Positions 34,016-41,292 of a stretch of 64,000 nucleotides of DNA are shown in pieces. The translations under genes and the position numbers were made by a program. A model generated the notes under the pieces. The model saw only the letters and a list, made by a program, of their open reading frames with translations, did not search any database and was not told the DNA's origin. The stretch is from Mesorhizobium sp. M2E.F.Ca.ET.219.01.1.1. GTDB taxonomy: Bacteria > Pseudomonadota > Alphaproteobacteria > Rhizobiales > Rhizobiaceae. The DNA lies in the NCBI RefSeq assembly GCF_004016445.2, contig NZ_SADT02000009.1, positions 39,607-103,606 on the forward strand, read 5' to 3'. The stretch's first letter is position 1; each line of letters starts with the position of its first letter.

Positions 34016-35227
34016 TCATGTCCGCCCCCATGCCTGGTGGACCAGCGAAGTGATCTCGCCGTTGACGCTATGGAGGGATTCCATGGCACGGTCGTACGTT
34101 GACCTTGTCAACTGGCTACGCTCGACCTCGTAGAGTGTCTGTTTGGTGATACCCGCGTCCGATATCGCGGTGCTCTTCAACATCTCGTTCTTGAGGACGA
34201 AGCCACCGAAAATCACGCGCATGAAGTCGACCATTTGCGCTTGCGGACCGTCGCCAGGCTCGAACCTCGTGACAAGATAACGAAACCAGTCGAGGTTCAT
34301 ATTGCCGCCGCCGCGTTTGATCGGATTGAGGATCTCGCCAAGCATCAATAGGAACTGACACATCGACATCACATCTAGCATTTGCGGATGCACCGTGATC
34401 AGGACCGCGGTAGCCGACGATAAAGCCGTCAGGGTCAGGTACCCGAGCTGCGGAGGGCAATCGAGGACCACGACATCATAGCGGTCCTGGACCTCTGCAA
34501 GCGCTGAGTCCAACCTCGTGAAAAACACCCGCCCAAGATCACGCGTTCCTTTTTCGGCGAGGATAAGGGGCGTGTCGTACTCGAACTCCTGCAACTCAAG
34601 CGCTGCCGGCACGATATCGAGCCCAGGTAAGTTCGTCGCCTTTATGAGCACGGACAGCGGCTTCCGCTGGCCGTCGTAACGAAGAGCTTCGTATAGGCTT
34701 TCGTCCTGATCGACTTCTGGCTGGAACCCATGCAGGGCAGAAAGTGATGCCTGCGGATCTAGATCGATCGCAAGCACCCGATGCCCTGTCAGAGCGAGGT
34801 GTTGTCCGAGATGGGCTGCCGTCGTTGTTTTGCCGGAGCCGCCTTTGAAATTCACAACAGCAATAATCTGAAGGTGTTCTGTTCCGCGGCGGTGGGGAAC
34901 GTACTTCTTCACGTCCGACCGTCCGTTTCTGTCCAGCCAATGCCGCATCTCGAGCATTTGCGCGGCTGTATAGGAGCGGCGCCCCGTCGATGTGACCGCT
35001 GGCTGCGGCCCCTTGCCCTCCAGGGACAAGTTCTTCAGGTGCCCTGAACTAATGCCCAGATAGCTGGCGGCCTCCGAAAGCTGGAAGGCACGAAGGGTCT
35101 TCTTCGCGTCAGGCGGAAAGCTGTCGAGCCGATGCTTCTGCAGTCTCCTTGACAATTCGCCGCCCTGCTTCAGGATCAGTTCGTCGAAGTCGGCGAGAGC
35201 GCTTGTGAACGTGGGTGCGATATTCAT
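34016..35227 (-). CDS. repA: RepA partition ATPase (ParA family)
   Basis: A 403-residue ParA ATPase and operon autorepressor. An N-terminal helix-turn-helix is visible (QLSEAASYLGISSGHLKNLSLEGKGP). The ATPase domain has Walker A FKGGSGKTTTAAHL and AIDLDPQASLSALHG, VVLDCPPQLGYLTL. ATG 35227 (MNIAPTF) is chosen; an upstream in-frame ATG at 35242 adds only five residues. Thirty-nine bases separate it from repB. Upstream lie repeated TGCGAATT motifs and two parS-like sites. Confidence 0.95.
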   Translation of the reverse strand: MNIAPTFTSALADFDELILKQGGELSRRLQKHRLDSFPPDAKKTLRAFQLSEAASYLGISSGHLKNLSLEGKGPQPAVTSTGRRSYTAAQMLEMRHWLDRNGRSDVKKYVPHRRGTEHLQIIAVVNFKGGSGKTTTAAHLGQHLALTGHRVLAIDLDPQASLSALHGFQPEVDQDESLYEALRYDGQRKPLSVLIKATNLPGLDIVPAALELQEFEYDTPLILAEKGTRDLGRVFFTRLDSALAEVQDRYDVVVLDCPPQLGYLTLTALSSATAVLITVHPQMLDVMSMCQFLLMLGEILNPIKRGGGNMNLDWFRYLVTRFEPGDGPQAQMVDFMRVIFGGFVLKNEMLKSTAISDAGITKQTLYEVERSQLTRSTYDRAMESLHSVNGEITSLVHQAWGRT

Positions 35228-35352
35228 CGTTGCGAATTCCAAAATGCGAATTTCCGTTGTATTCGCTTAGAAAGCGCATTTAGCTCTGATTCGAGCGGTA
35301 CGACAAGGAATTTAATGTTAACAAAAGGTTAATGTCGATTCGCGCAATGCCG
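35228..35352 (-). promoter_or_regulatory. repABC promoter region with TGCGAATT repeats
   Basis: TGCGAATT occurs twice just upstream of repA (around 35231 and 35255), and ATTCGC and AAAGCGC motifs follow. On the minus strand TTGTCG and TAAATG, about 18 bases apart, could be the promoter. RepA-type proteins repress from such sites. Confidence 0.4.
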
Positions 35353-35368
35353 GTTTACTGCCGTAAAC
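35353..35368. repeat. parS-like site upstream of repA (1)
   Basis: GTTTACTGCCGTAAAC has 6-bp inverted arms and fits GTTNNCNNNNGNNAAC. It has the same arms as the sites at 33917 and 35425. Confidence 0.8.
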
Positions 35369-35424
35369 TTTCACGTGGAACACTTGGCGCCGCAGTTCTG
35401 CGACTCGTTCGCATGGGTTCTGGA

Positions 35425-35440
35425 GTTTACTTCAGTAAAC
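35425..35440. repeat. parS-like site upstream of repA (2)
   Basis: GTTTACTTCAGTAAAC, the same arms with a different spacer, 72 bp from the previous site. Together with the repB copy this gives three candidate partition sites. Confidence 0.8.
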
Positions 35441-35579
35441 CCGCGCCACTGATCACAATCGTGATGTGCCATGAGTTGCACAAATCAGGCGGCGCTTTGG
35501 GCGATCAATCGCGTCTTTGCCGACACTTCCCTTTAGGTCCGCAAAACCGGCCGTCGAGGCAACCGCTACACGGCGGCAA

Positions 35580-35640
35580 GCCGGTCTTGACCGGCGTCCC
35601 CGTGCCTTAAGATCATCGACGGGCAGCTCTGCCCGTCGAT
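35580..35640. repeat. Two strong dyads between repA and ardC
   Basis: GCCGGTC-TT-GACCGGC spans 35580-35595. ATCGACGGGCAG (35615-35626) and CTGCCCGTCGAT (35629-35640) form a 12-bp stem separated by two bases. The second lies 32 bases beyond the ardC stop and may end its transcript, although no T run follows. Confidence 0.5.
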
Positions 35641-35671
35641 CGGTCAAACGAAAAGACTGGAGCCTACTGCA

Positions 35672-36556
35672 CTAGGCAGCTGTCAGTCCGGCTCCCGGTT
35701 GGAGGGCCGTGAGATAGTCGGCGGCAGCCTGCGCCTTGGCAGCCGCCGTGATAATCGCGCGCTTATCATTTTTTAGCACGGCCACCCAGCTCGCCAAGTA
35801 GGCGGCGGTGTTGTCCCGCGGGTCATGGTCTACGCCAAGATCGGCGCATAAAAAGGCCGCGGTACATTCGGCTATGCACTCTTCCATCGCGTATGCTTCA
35901 TTGCCGAACCGACCGGTCAGATCCCGGTCAAGGCGGTGCTTAGCCCCCGAAAAATGTGCAAGCTCGTGCAACAGGGTCGAATAAAGATGGACCTCGCTAT
36001 CGAACCGCTCGCGGTCCGGCATGAGAATGTCGTCGATGGCAGGCCGATAGCAGGCTTTCGTGCCGCCATAACTGACCTTCGCTCGGGTATTTCTGACGAA
36101 GGCCTCGACGGTGTCGATGTGTGGAACCGAAGACGTCGGCAGCTCCTCGGCCGGGCTGAAAAACCGATCGGGAAGGCTGTCAATCTGGTCGACATTGAAG
36201 ACGGTATAGCCCTTCAGATACGGAATGGCGCGGTCCTCATCGTCCTCGTGGTCCTTCGGGGTGAACGTGCCGTATTTGACGACGAGCGTGCCTTTCTCGC
36301 CCTTGCGGACCTGAGCGCCGAGATCCTGCGCTTGCCGGTAGGTCATCCAGGTATCTTCCTCGTAGCCGAACATCTGACCGGCGACCCACAGCATTAGGGT
36401 GTTGATGCCGCGGTAGACTTCGCCGGTTGCGCGGCGCGGGGCCAGTGAGCGGCGGGCATTGCCGCGCCAGGGGCGTATCCAGGGCTTGGTGCCGGCCTCA
36501 AGCTGCTCGACAATGGTATCCGTGATGCGCTGGTAGGTGTCCTTGATGCTCTGCAT
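35672..36556 (-). CDS. ardC: ArdC-like antirestriction protein
   Basis: A 294-residue protein of the ArdC/DUF1738 family found on conjugative plasmids. The N-terminal half (IKDTYQRITDTIVEQLEAGTKPWIRPWRGNA, YRGINTLML, TYRQAQDLGAQVRKGEKGTLVVKYG) is the single-strand-DNA-binding ArdC-N domain. The C-terminal half has the zincin motif LLHELAHFSGAKHR and a downstream E in AYAMEECIAECTAAFLC. ArdC shields incoming DNA from host restriction. ATG 36556 follows GGAGACGGCC; longer readings upstream are poor. The same 19 bases around the ribosome site recur inverted at 36698. Confidence 0.9.
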   Translation of the reverse strand: MQSIKDTYQRITDTIVEQLEAGTKPWIRPWRGNARRSLAPRRATGEVYRGINTLMLWVAGQMFGYEEDTWMTYRQAQDLGAQVRKGEKGTLVVKYGTFTPKDHEDDEDRAIPYLKGYTVFNVDQIDSLPDRFFSPAEELPTSSVPHIDTVEAFVRNTRAKVSYGGTKACYRPAIDDILMPDRERFDSEVHLYSTLLHELAHFSGAKHRLDRDLTGRFGNEAYAMEECIAECTAAFLCADLGVDHDPRDNTAAYLASWVAVLKNDKRAIITAAAKAQAAADYLTALQPGAGLTAA

Positions 36557-36716
36557 GGCCGTCTCCATCCGTTGGTTGACGGCAGGAAACGGAGATAGCC
36601 GAAACGAGCCCACGCACCCGAAGGGCCGAAACGGTAGAGGAGGACCGCGAAGCGGTTGCATGGGGGAGGGGCTATCGTAGCTTGCCCGTCAAATCACCCA
36701 ACGGATGGAGACGGCC
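36557..36716. repeat. Inverted 19-bp copy of the ardC leader
   Basis: CCAACGGATGGAGACGGCC is present on the minus strand at 36575-36557, ending just before the ardC ATG, and on the plus strand at 36698-36716. The plus copy is followed by GGAGC and ATG but opens only a nine-codon frame. The arms are 122 bases apart. Confidence 0.7.
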
Positions 36717-36775
36717 GGAGCATGGACACTGCGGCTGCTACGACGCCATGAGCAGCTTGTTGCCGGTGATGGCTG

Positions 36776-37824
36776 TCATCGCTCTCGGTCGTCGTCGCGC
36801 TCTCGCGCGCGCTGCGCTACCATATCCGCCTCGATAGCCTTCAACGCGGCGCTGGAATGCTGCTGTGGTGCTTCGGCCCTTTCCGGCTGCGGCTGCGCCT
36901 GAATGTCCTGCGGATCGCGATCGAGGCGAGAAAAGTCCGAGTTGGCGGTGAAGGTGATTTCCGCCTCGTCGTCCGGCAATCGTTCCGGCAGGTCAGCGCG
37001 ATCGACTGCGACAATGCCCGCATCCGTGACGATGCTGGCAAAGCGATCGTCATGCCCGAGCACCTGGCCGGTGATTTCTTCGCCCGGGCGGGCTGTGCGG
37101 ATGTTGTGCTCGTACGGGTTTTCGCCACGCTGCTCCAGGTCGGAAAACGCCGCGCGAAGAGCCTCCCGGCGGTTCGGATCGATCGCGTCCTCGATGACGT
37201 GCTTGATCGCCGGGCTGGACGGGTCGTTCGTGGTCTCGATCGACGCCTCGTTCATGCGCGGCTTGGTGATGACGGTAAAATCCACGTCGTGGCCGTATTC
37301 GCGGCCCAACTCGGTAATGAACGCTTCTTGGGCGCGACCGTTGCCCTCGCGGAAGGGATGCACATAATTGAGATCGGACATGACCTGGCCGGCACGTTCG
37401 GCAAGCTGCTCCTTCGTCGAACCTCGCAGAAGCTCTGGATCGCGGATCGGCTTCAGTGCCTCGTTGAGCCCATGTCGATGCGCGAACCAGGCAGGAAGGA
37501 GGTCCCGCCTTTGGAGAGACCCCCGATCGGCTCCATGCGCTCGCCGTCGACGATCGGACTCTCGTTGCGCGTATGTCCAGCCCATTCATAGACGTCTTGA
37601 AAGATGTGGGCGTGAACCGCCTTCAGGTGCTCCTCGTCGAAGCGACCTTGTGGTCCATCGCCTTCGGCGATCTCCGCCATGCGAAACGCGGTGGCGCGAT
37701 ATTCTTCGGTGCGCAGCTCGGAATGAGATCGGATTTCGAACTTGTTGCGCAGCACGTCGGTGCGATCGGGATCGTCCGACGTGTTGGGATAGAAGTACGA
37801 TCCTTTCGGGGTATCGTCGGACAT
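36776..37824 (-). pseudogene. Fic-domain toxin gene with a one-base frameshift
   Basis: Two overlapping frames together read as one Fic protein. The first (from ATG 37824, MSDDTPKGSYFYPNTSDDPDRTDVLRN...) runs to GLSKGGTSFLP. The second continues AWFAHRHGLNEALKPI... and carries the Fic catalytic motif HPFREGNGR, then a C-terminal tail with SSAALKAIEADMV. The join needs one added base near 37495, and the total length (1049 bases) is one short of a multiple of three, so a single-base deletion is likely. Fic enzymes AMPylate targets and resemble the BepA/VbhT class found beside conjugation genes. A VbhA-like antitoxin gene lies just upstream. Frameshift by sequencing error cannot be excluded. Confidence 0.8.
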
Positions 37825-37837
37825 GGGCGCGCTCAAT

Positions 37838-37867
37838 AAAAAAGCCGCCTGTAGATGACAGGCGGCT
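37838..37867 (-). terminator. Strong terminator between antitoxin and fic
   Basis: On the minus strand AGCCGCCTGT and ACAGGCGGCT (37858-37867 and 37843-37852) form a perfect 10-bp stem with a 5-base loop, followed by six T. It ends 14 bases before the fic ATG, so most antitoxin transcripts should stop before the toxin. Confidence 0.8.
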
Positions 37868-37892
37868 GATCGCCTCTATGAGGCAGAGTTCG

Positions 37893-38099
37893 TTAGGATC
37901 GCTGCGCCGGCCGCACGACGCGCGCGCGGTATTCGTCGCGGCTTATGTCGCCGGCGACATAAGCGGCTGTCGCCTCCTCGAGGAGGGGATCGTAGGTATA
38001 GCCCTGCCGGATATTGGCGGCGCGCGCCTGATCGGTCGCCTTCTTGCGCCTTGCGATGGCCTCCGGGGAACGATCCGGGCGAGCGGAATGAATGTTCAT
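37893..38099 (-). CDS. VbhA-like Fic antitoxin
   Basis: A 68-residue small helical protein starting at ATG 38099 after a GGAG site. Its layout (EAIARRKKATDQARAANIRQG..YDPLLEEATAAYVAGDIS) aligns by eye with VbhA, whose inhibitory helix motif is (S/T)xxxE(G/N). Here the aligned positions read A28-N-I-R-Q32-G33, so the inhibitory Glu is replaced by Gln. It immediately precedes the fic gene, the usual antitoxin-toxin order. Family assignment is by pattern and context. Confidence 0.7.
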   Translation of the reverse strand: MNIHSARPDRSPEAIARRKKATDQARAANIRQGYTYDPLLEEATAAYVAGDISRDEYRARVVRPAQRS

Positions 38100-38183
38100 C
38101 GGCAATTCTCCAGTTACGACCCACCCTAGCAGAAAAGGCGCTGAAAATCGACCGCTTCGAGCGGCTTTCGGCATCGCGAGGAG

Positions 38184-38211
38184 AAAGCGCCCGGCCTTTC
38201 GCCGGGCGCTT
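38184..38211 (-). terminator. Terminator after the DUF736 gene
   Basis: On the minus strand GCGCCCGGC (38209-38201) and GCCGGGCGC (38195-38187) form a 9-bp stem, extended by A-T pairs and followed by TTTCTC. It lies 10 bases beyond the DUF736 stop. Confidence 0.75.
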
Positions 38212-38219
38212 CGCCACGA

Positions 38220-38555
38220 TCAGTCGCGGGGTTCCCATTCGATGATCGACTGCAGTGTCGAGTCGTCCTGGCCCGGGAAGCGGCCGAGATTGGCGTTGTA
38301 GCCAAGGCGCTTGATCGAGAGCGTGTAGTAGGGCTTGCCCTCGGCGTTCTTCTTCTTCCAGATGCCGCCGACGTCGATGTCGTGGCCGCGCGGCGATTTG
38401 GCGTAGACGCGATGCGTCGGTGCCTTCTCATTATCCGAGCTGAAGGGCGTGACCTTGACGTCGAGGTCGCGGTCGATGGTGGAAATGAGGCCTGCGCCCG
38501 AGGCGGTATCCAGGTCGTCGCCGTTGAATTGGATGTAGTTGGTGATGTTCTTCAT
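38220..38555 (-). CDS. DUF736 family protein
   Basis: A 111-residue protein of the DUF736 family, very common on alphaproteobacterial plasmids near conjugation and partition genes. Recognisable sequence: AKSPRGHDIDVGGIWKKKNAEGKPYYTLSIKRLGYNANLGRFPGQDD. ATG 38555 has a GAGGAG site; the frame extends upstream through non-coding DNA. The function is unknown, but the beta-rich fold suggests nucleic-acid binding. A good terminator follows. Confidence 0.88.
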   Translation of the reverse strand: MKNITNYIQFNGDDLDTASGAGLISTIDRDLDVKVTPFSSDNEKAPTHRVYAKSPRGHDIDVGGIWKKKNAEGKPYYTLSIKRLGYNANLGRFPGQDDSTLQSIIEWEPRD

Positions 38556-38839
38556 TTCAGTCACTCCTCTTTGGTGGTTGCGATGATCGTTCCAAGGCAT
38601 GCCGGAAAGCGGTGCGCACCGCAGGCCGGAGCGAAGCGGAGGGGGCCGGAGGGCGGAGAAATTTGAGGCGCGAGGAAGCCGAAGGCGGGGAAATTTTTCC
38701 GCAATCCGGCTTTGCGCAAACCGCGTCGGCGTGCGAACGAGCGTCAAAAGCAACCGCCTTGGAGGGGTGATTGATGAACATCATTGGTAACATCACACTG
38801 GCCTCATGACGGCCTTATTCAACGAGAAAAGGCCTCATT
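38556..38839. other. GC-rich gap without gene
   Basis: The stretch upstream of DUF736 contains GCGCACCGCAGGCCGGAGCG-type repeats of GGAG/CCGGA and no convincing coding sequence. It probably holds the DUF736 promoter. Confidence 0.4.
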
Positions 38840-39458
38840 TTATATAATTTTTGCGCTCAAGCAACGGGGTAGCGCCGTTTTTCTCGCTATATTATGAAGC
38901 AAATTGCTTCGCGGCTCTTGCCAATCCATTGCGCCAATATGGCTACACCGTCTAAGGCTTGGAAGACGACTCCCGCGCCGGTAAAGATGCGGGCTTTCGA
39001 TCTCCGCCGACCAGATGCCTAAACGTCGATCCCGCGCCCTGTTCTCGGCCTCGCATGATAGAATGGGAACGGGGTAGGTATCGAAGCATCGACTCGGCGA
39101 GGCCGGCGTTGACCATGGCGAGGCCAATATCGGTATCGGCGATAAAGCACTGTCCGACCAATCGCCGGTATTGGTCCTTGTCGATGATCTCGCAGCGCAC
39201 GTGCTTGCCGTCGATCATTTTCCGCAGATAGCTGCGGGCGACGGCGCCACAGGGCCAGACTTTTCCGTTCTGGATTCCGGTCTGCTTCAGCTCGCATGCA
39301 TCGATCGCCGCAATTCGGATGCGTTGCCGCCTCACGCTGATCGTGTCGCCGTCGATCACACGCGCCGTTCCCGACCAGGTGGTGGGCTCGGCCGCGGCAC
39401 TCCCCGCCGCGGCCAACAAAATCGCGGCGGCGACGGGCAGTATTCCTCGAAATCTCAA
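38840..39458 (-). pseudogene. Secreted thermonuclease-like gene with +1 frameshift
   Basis: A staphylococcal-nuclease-family gene starting at TTG 39458 after a GGAGG site and one base beyond the upstream repC-like stop. The signal peptide is clear (FRGILPVAAAILLAAAGSAAAE). The nuclease core follows: GTARVIDGDTISVRRQRIRIAAIDACE, then MVNAGLAESMLRY. At about 39080 the homology moves to another frame, which reads PVPILSCEAENRARDRRLGIWSAEIESPHLYRRG, the normal family C-terminus. The 619-base span is one over a multiple of three, so one inserted base explains it. As sequenced, the in-frame protein ends at 38952 with an unrelated tail. Confidence 0.75.
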
Positions 39459-39459
39459 T

Positions 39460-40734
39460 TCAGACCTCCATGGAATGGCGGGCGGCAAGCCCGAATACCG
39501 ACCGGGCAAGGTGGAGCTCGCCGGCGGCGGCGCGGTCTGTCATGGCCCGCAAATAGCCGCCCGGCGACGAAACCTCCTGCCGGTCGAATTTCTGTAGCGT
39601 AACGGCAACCGCGACGGCGGCCTGCTGCTCGCCCATCTGCTCGACGGCGCGGCGGCGCGCATCGTCGGAAATACCGGCAAGCCGGCACATTTGCGGCACG
39701 AGCCGCGCCAGATCACCCCAGGTTCGGGGCAGGGCAAAGCCGTAGGTCTTTAGCGCGGGCAGTGCCCGCACCACGTCATGCAAGGCAACAACCGCCTGCG
39801 GCGGCCGCTGCGGTTTGTTGACTTGGCGCGAACCTCGCCCCAGGCTCTCTTCAAGAGCCCCTTTGCGGGCGGAGCCCGCCGCTAGCACACCGAGTTGTTC
39901 GGCGTCAGCCGAACGCCGATTCTCATTACTATCTTCAAGTGGATCGGGGCTTGTAATCTGTTTGTGCATGCCGTTTTCGGCATACGCGCATGTCGAATCT
40001 AGTGTTTCCGGCGCAGCTTCTGGGCGCCGTGGGAGTTGCATGACTCGCTCGAAGAGCCATTCGAAAAGGCCTGTCGCGCGCTGCAATAGCGCGCTCGGCG
40101 CCTTTGCTGCGACGCCGACCAGGGCGACGACCTTTTCAAGCCGCGCCTCGAGCCGCGTTCTAACGCGCTCGGAGAGACCCGAAACGGCCGCAAAGGCGTA
40201 GCGGAGATTGCGTAGTGCGCCACGATAGCGGCGCAGCGCGGCACTCGCGGCCGCCCGCTCAGCTCTCGCTTGCCTGACGAGCTCGTCAAGCTCGCGGTAT
40301 CGAACGATGAGGATCCGCATGTCGATGCCACAGCCATCGACTACCGAACCGTCTGCGTTGCGAACCGGGTAGCGTTTGTAGTTGCCGCTGTCCTGCATTG
40401 TGATCAGGCCGGCGTCGAAGAGGCTGGACAGCAAACGGCTGACCCGGCCGGCTGAGCGATTGATCTCAAACGCAAGCTGCTGGTTCGATTTGAAGATTAT
40501 CGGCCGGCCAGCCTTGTCGAAGGCATCGGCTGACGCAGTGTTGATCAGCGTGACCAGAAGATGGGCTTCGGTCGCATTGATCAGGCCTGTGCAGGGCAGG
40601 TTTTGCGCAAGCACGGCAAGCTGTCCGCGCGTTGCGGTCCCGAATTTGGCGGACTGTGCCAGTCGCCGGAACTCGGCACGCTGCGGCGTCACTCTACGGC
40701 CGATTGGCCGCAATTGCGGGTATGGTTCCCCCAT
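39460..40734 (-). CDS. repC: Orphan RepC-like replication initiator
   Basis: A 424-residue RepC-family protein without repA or repB beside it. The N-terminal half has the winged-helix region (RGQLAVLAQNLPCTGLINATEAHLLVTLINTASAD, SNQQLAFEINRSAGRVSRLLSSLFDAGLITMQDSG). The C-terminus SSPGGYLRAMTDRAAAGELHLARSVFGL parallels the end of the main RepC (GGYLRVLTDKAKAGEFSVGP). The two proteins are distant paralogues. Stand-alone repC genes can drive replication in some rhizobial plasmids. A cluster of dyads lies 200-270 bases upstream. Its stop is immediately followed by the nuclease gene's ribosome site. Confidence 0.85.
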   Translation of the reverse strand: MGEPYPQLRPIGRRVTPQRAEFRRLAQSAKFGTATRGQLAVLAQNLPCTGLINATEAHLLVTLINTASADAFDKAGRPIIFKSNQQLAFEINRSAGRVSRLLSSLFDAGLITMQDSGNYKRYPVRNADGSVVDGCGIDMRILIVRYRELDELVRQARAERAAASAALRRYRGALRNLRYAFAAVSGLSERVRTRLEARLEKVVALVGVAAKAPSALLQRATGLFEWLFERVMQLPRRPEAAPETLDSTCAYAENGMHKQITSPDPLEDSNENRRSADAEQLGVLAAGSARKGALEESLGRGSRQVNKPQRPPQAVVALHDVVRALPALKTYGFALPRTWGDLARLVPQMCRLAGISDDARRRAVEQMGEQQAAVAVAVTLQKFDRQEVSSPGGYLRAMTDRAAAGELHLARSVFGLAARHSMEV

Positions 40735-40937
40735 TCCTCGTCTCCTTTCACTAGGGACCAGGCAAGGCTTCCCCGTTCACCGAACCGGTGTTTTGAGTTG
40801 ACAAGGAAGGGAGGGTTTGAGAGAAACGTTTTGCTTAATTTATCAACTCGTACCCCCGCTTCCGGATTTCGTTCGGGAGCGGTTTTCTTTTTCTGGCCGG
40901 GTCGGTCTTCTCCGTCGTAACGCGTTAGGATGCAGGA

Positions 40938-41004
40938 ATTCGGGAATCACACCGATTCCCGAATGATTTTGCGCCAACAATAACCTGAGTTACCTTTTTG
41001 GCGC
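40938..41004. repeat. Nested dyads upstream of orphan repC
   Basis: ATTCGGGAATC (40938-40948) and GATTCCCGAAT (40954-40964) form a perfect 11-bp inverted repeat. GCGCCAA (40971-40977) and TTGGCGC (40998-41004) flank TAAC-CTGA-GTTA (about 40981-40992). No T run fits a terminator. The position suggests an operator or origin-control region for repC. Confidence 0.55.
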
Positions 41005-41203
41005 AATAATTGTGCTACATGCGCAATCGAACTCACCGGGCCTAGGCTGCGTACACAGGCCAAAATGCTTGAGTTTCTGCTGTACTTGATGCTCCAGCCG
41101 CCTTCTTTGCCTGCGATTATCATGATGCCATTTTGGATACATGAGATAGCGCTAAACCGGCTTGGCGGTAGCCAAGCCGATGCGAATCGAGGGCGGGAAG
41201 GGG

Positions 41204-41240
41204 AGTTTGAGGGGAGGGGGCTCGGGCCTCCCCTCAAACT
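41204..41240. repeat. Perfect 14-bp hairpin
   Basis: AGTTTGAGGGGAGG (41204-41217) and CCTCCCCTCAAACT (41227-41240) enclose a 9-base loop. It lies directly beyond the ParB-like gene's terminator and has no T run of its own. Confidence 0.6.
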
Positions 41241-41279
41241 GAAAATAAGGCCGGTCGCGCGGGAGACACGCAACCGGCC
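41241..41279 (-). terminator. Terminator of the ParB-like gene
   Basis: On the minus strand GGCCGGT (41279-41273) pairs with ACCGGCC (41255-41249) and is followed by TTATTTTC. It lies 14 bases after the ParB-like stop. Confidence 0.65.
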
Positions 41280-41292
41280 TGCGGCTGATCTT

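Larger units (their letters stand above)
40735..41292. other. Gene-free stretch with dyad cluster
   Basis: No gene is supported in these 558 bases between the orphan repC and the ParB-like gene. It carries the promoter region of repC, a set of inverted repeats (40938-41004) and two hairpins near 41204-41279, listed separately. Confidence 0.5.
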
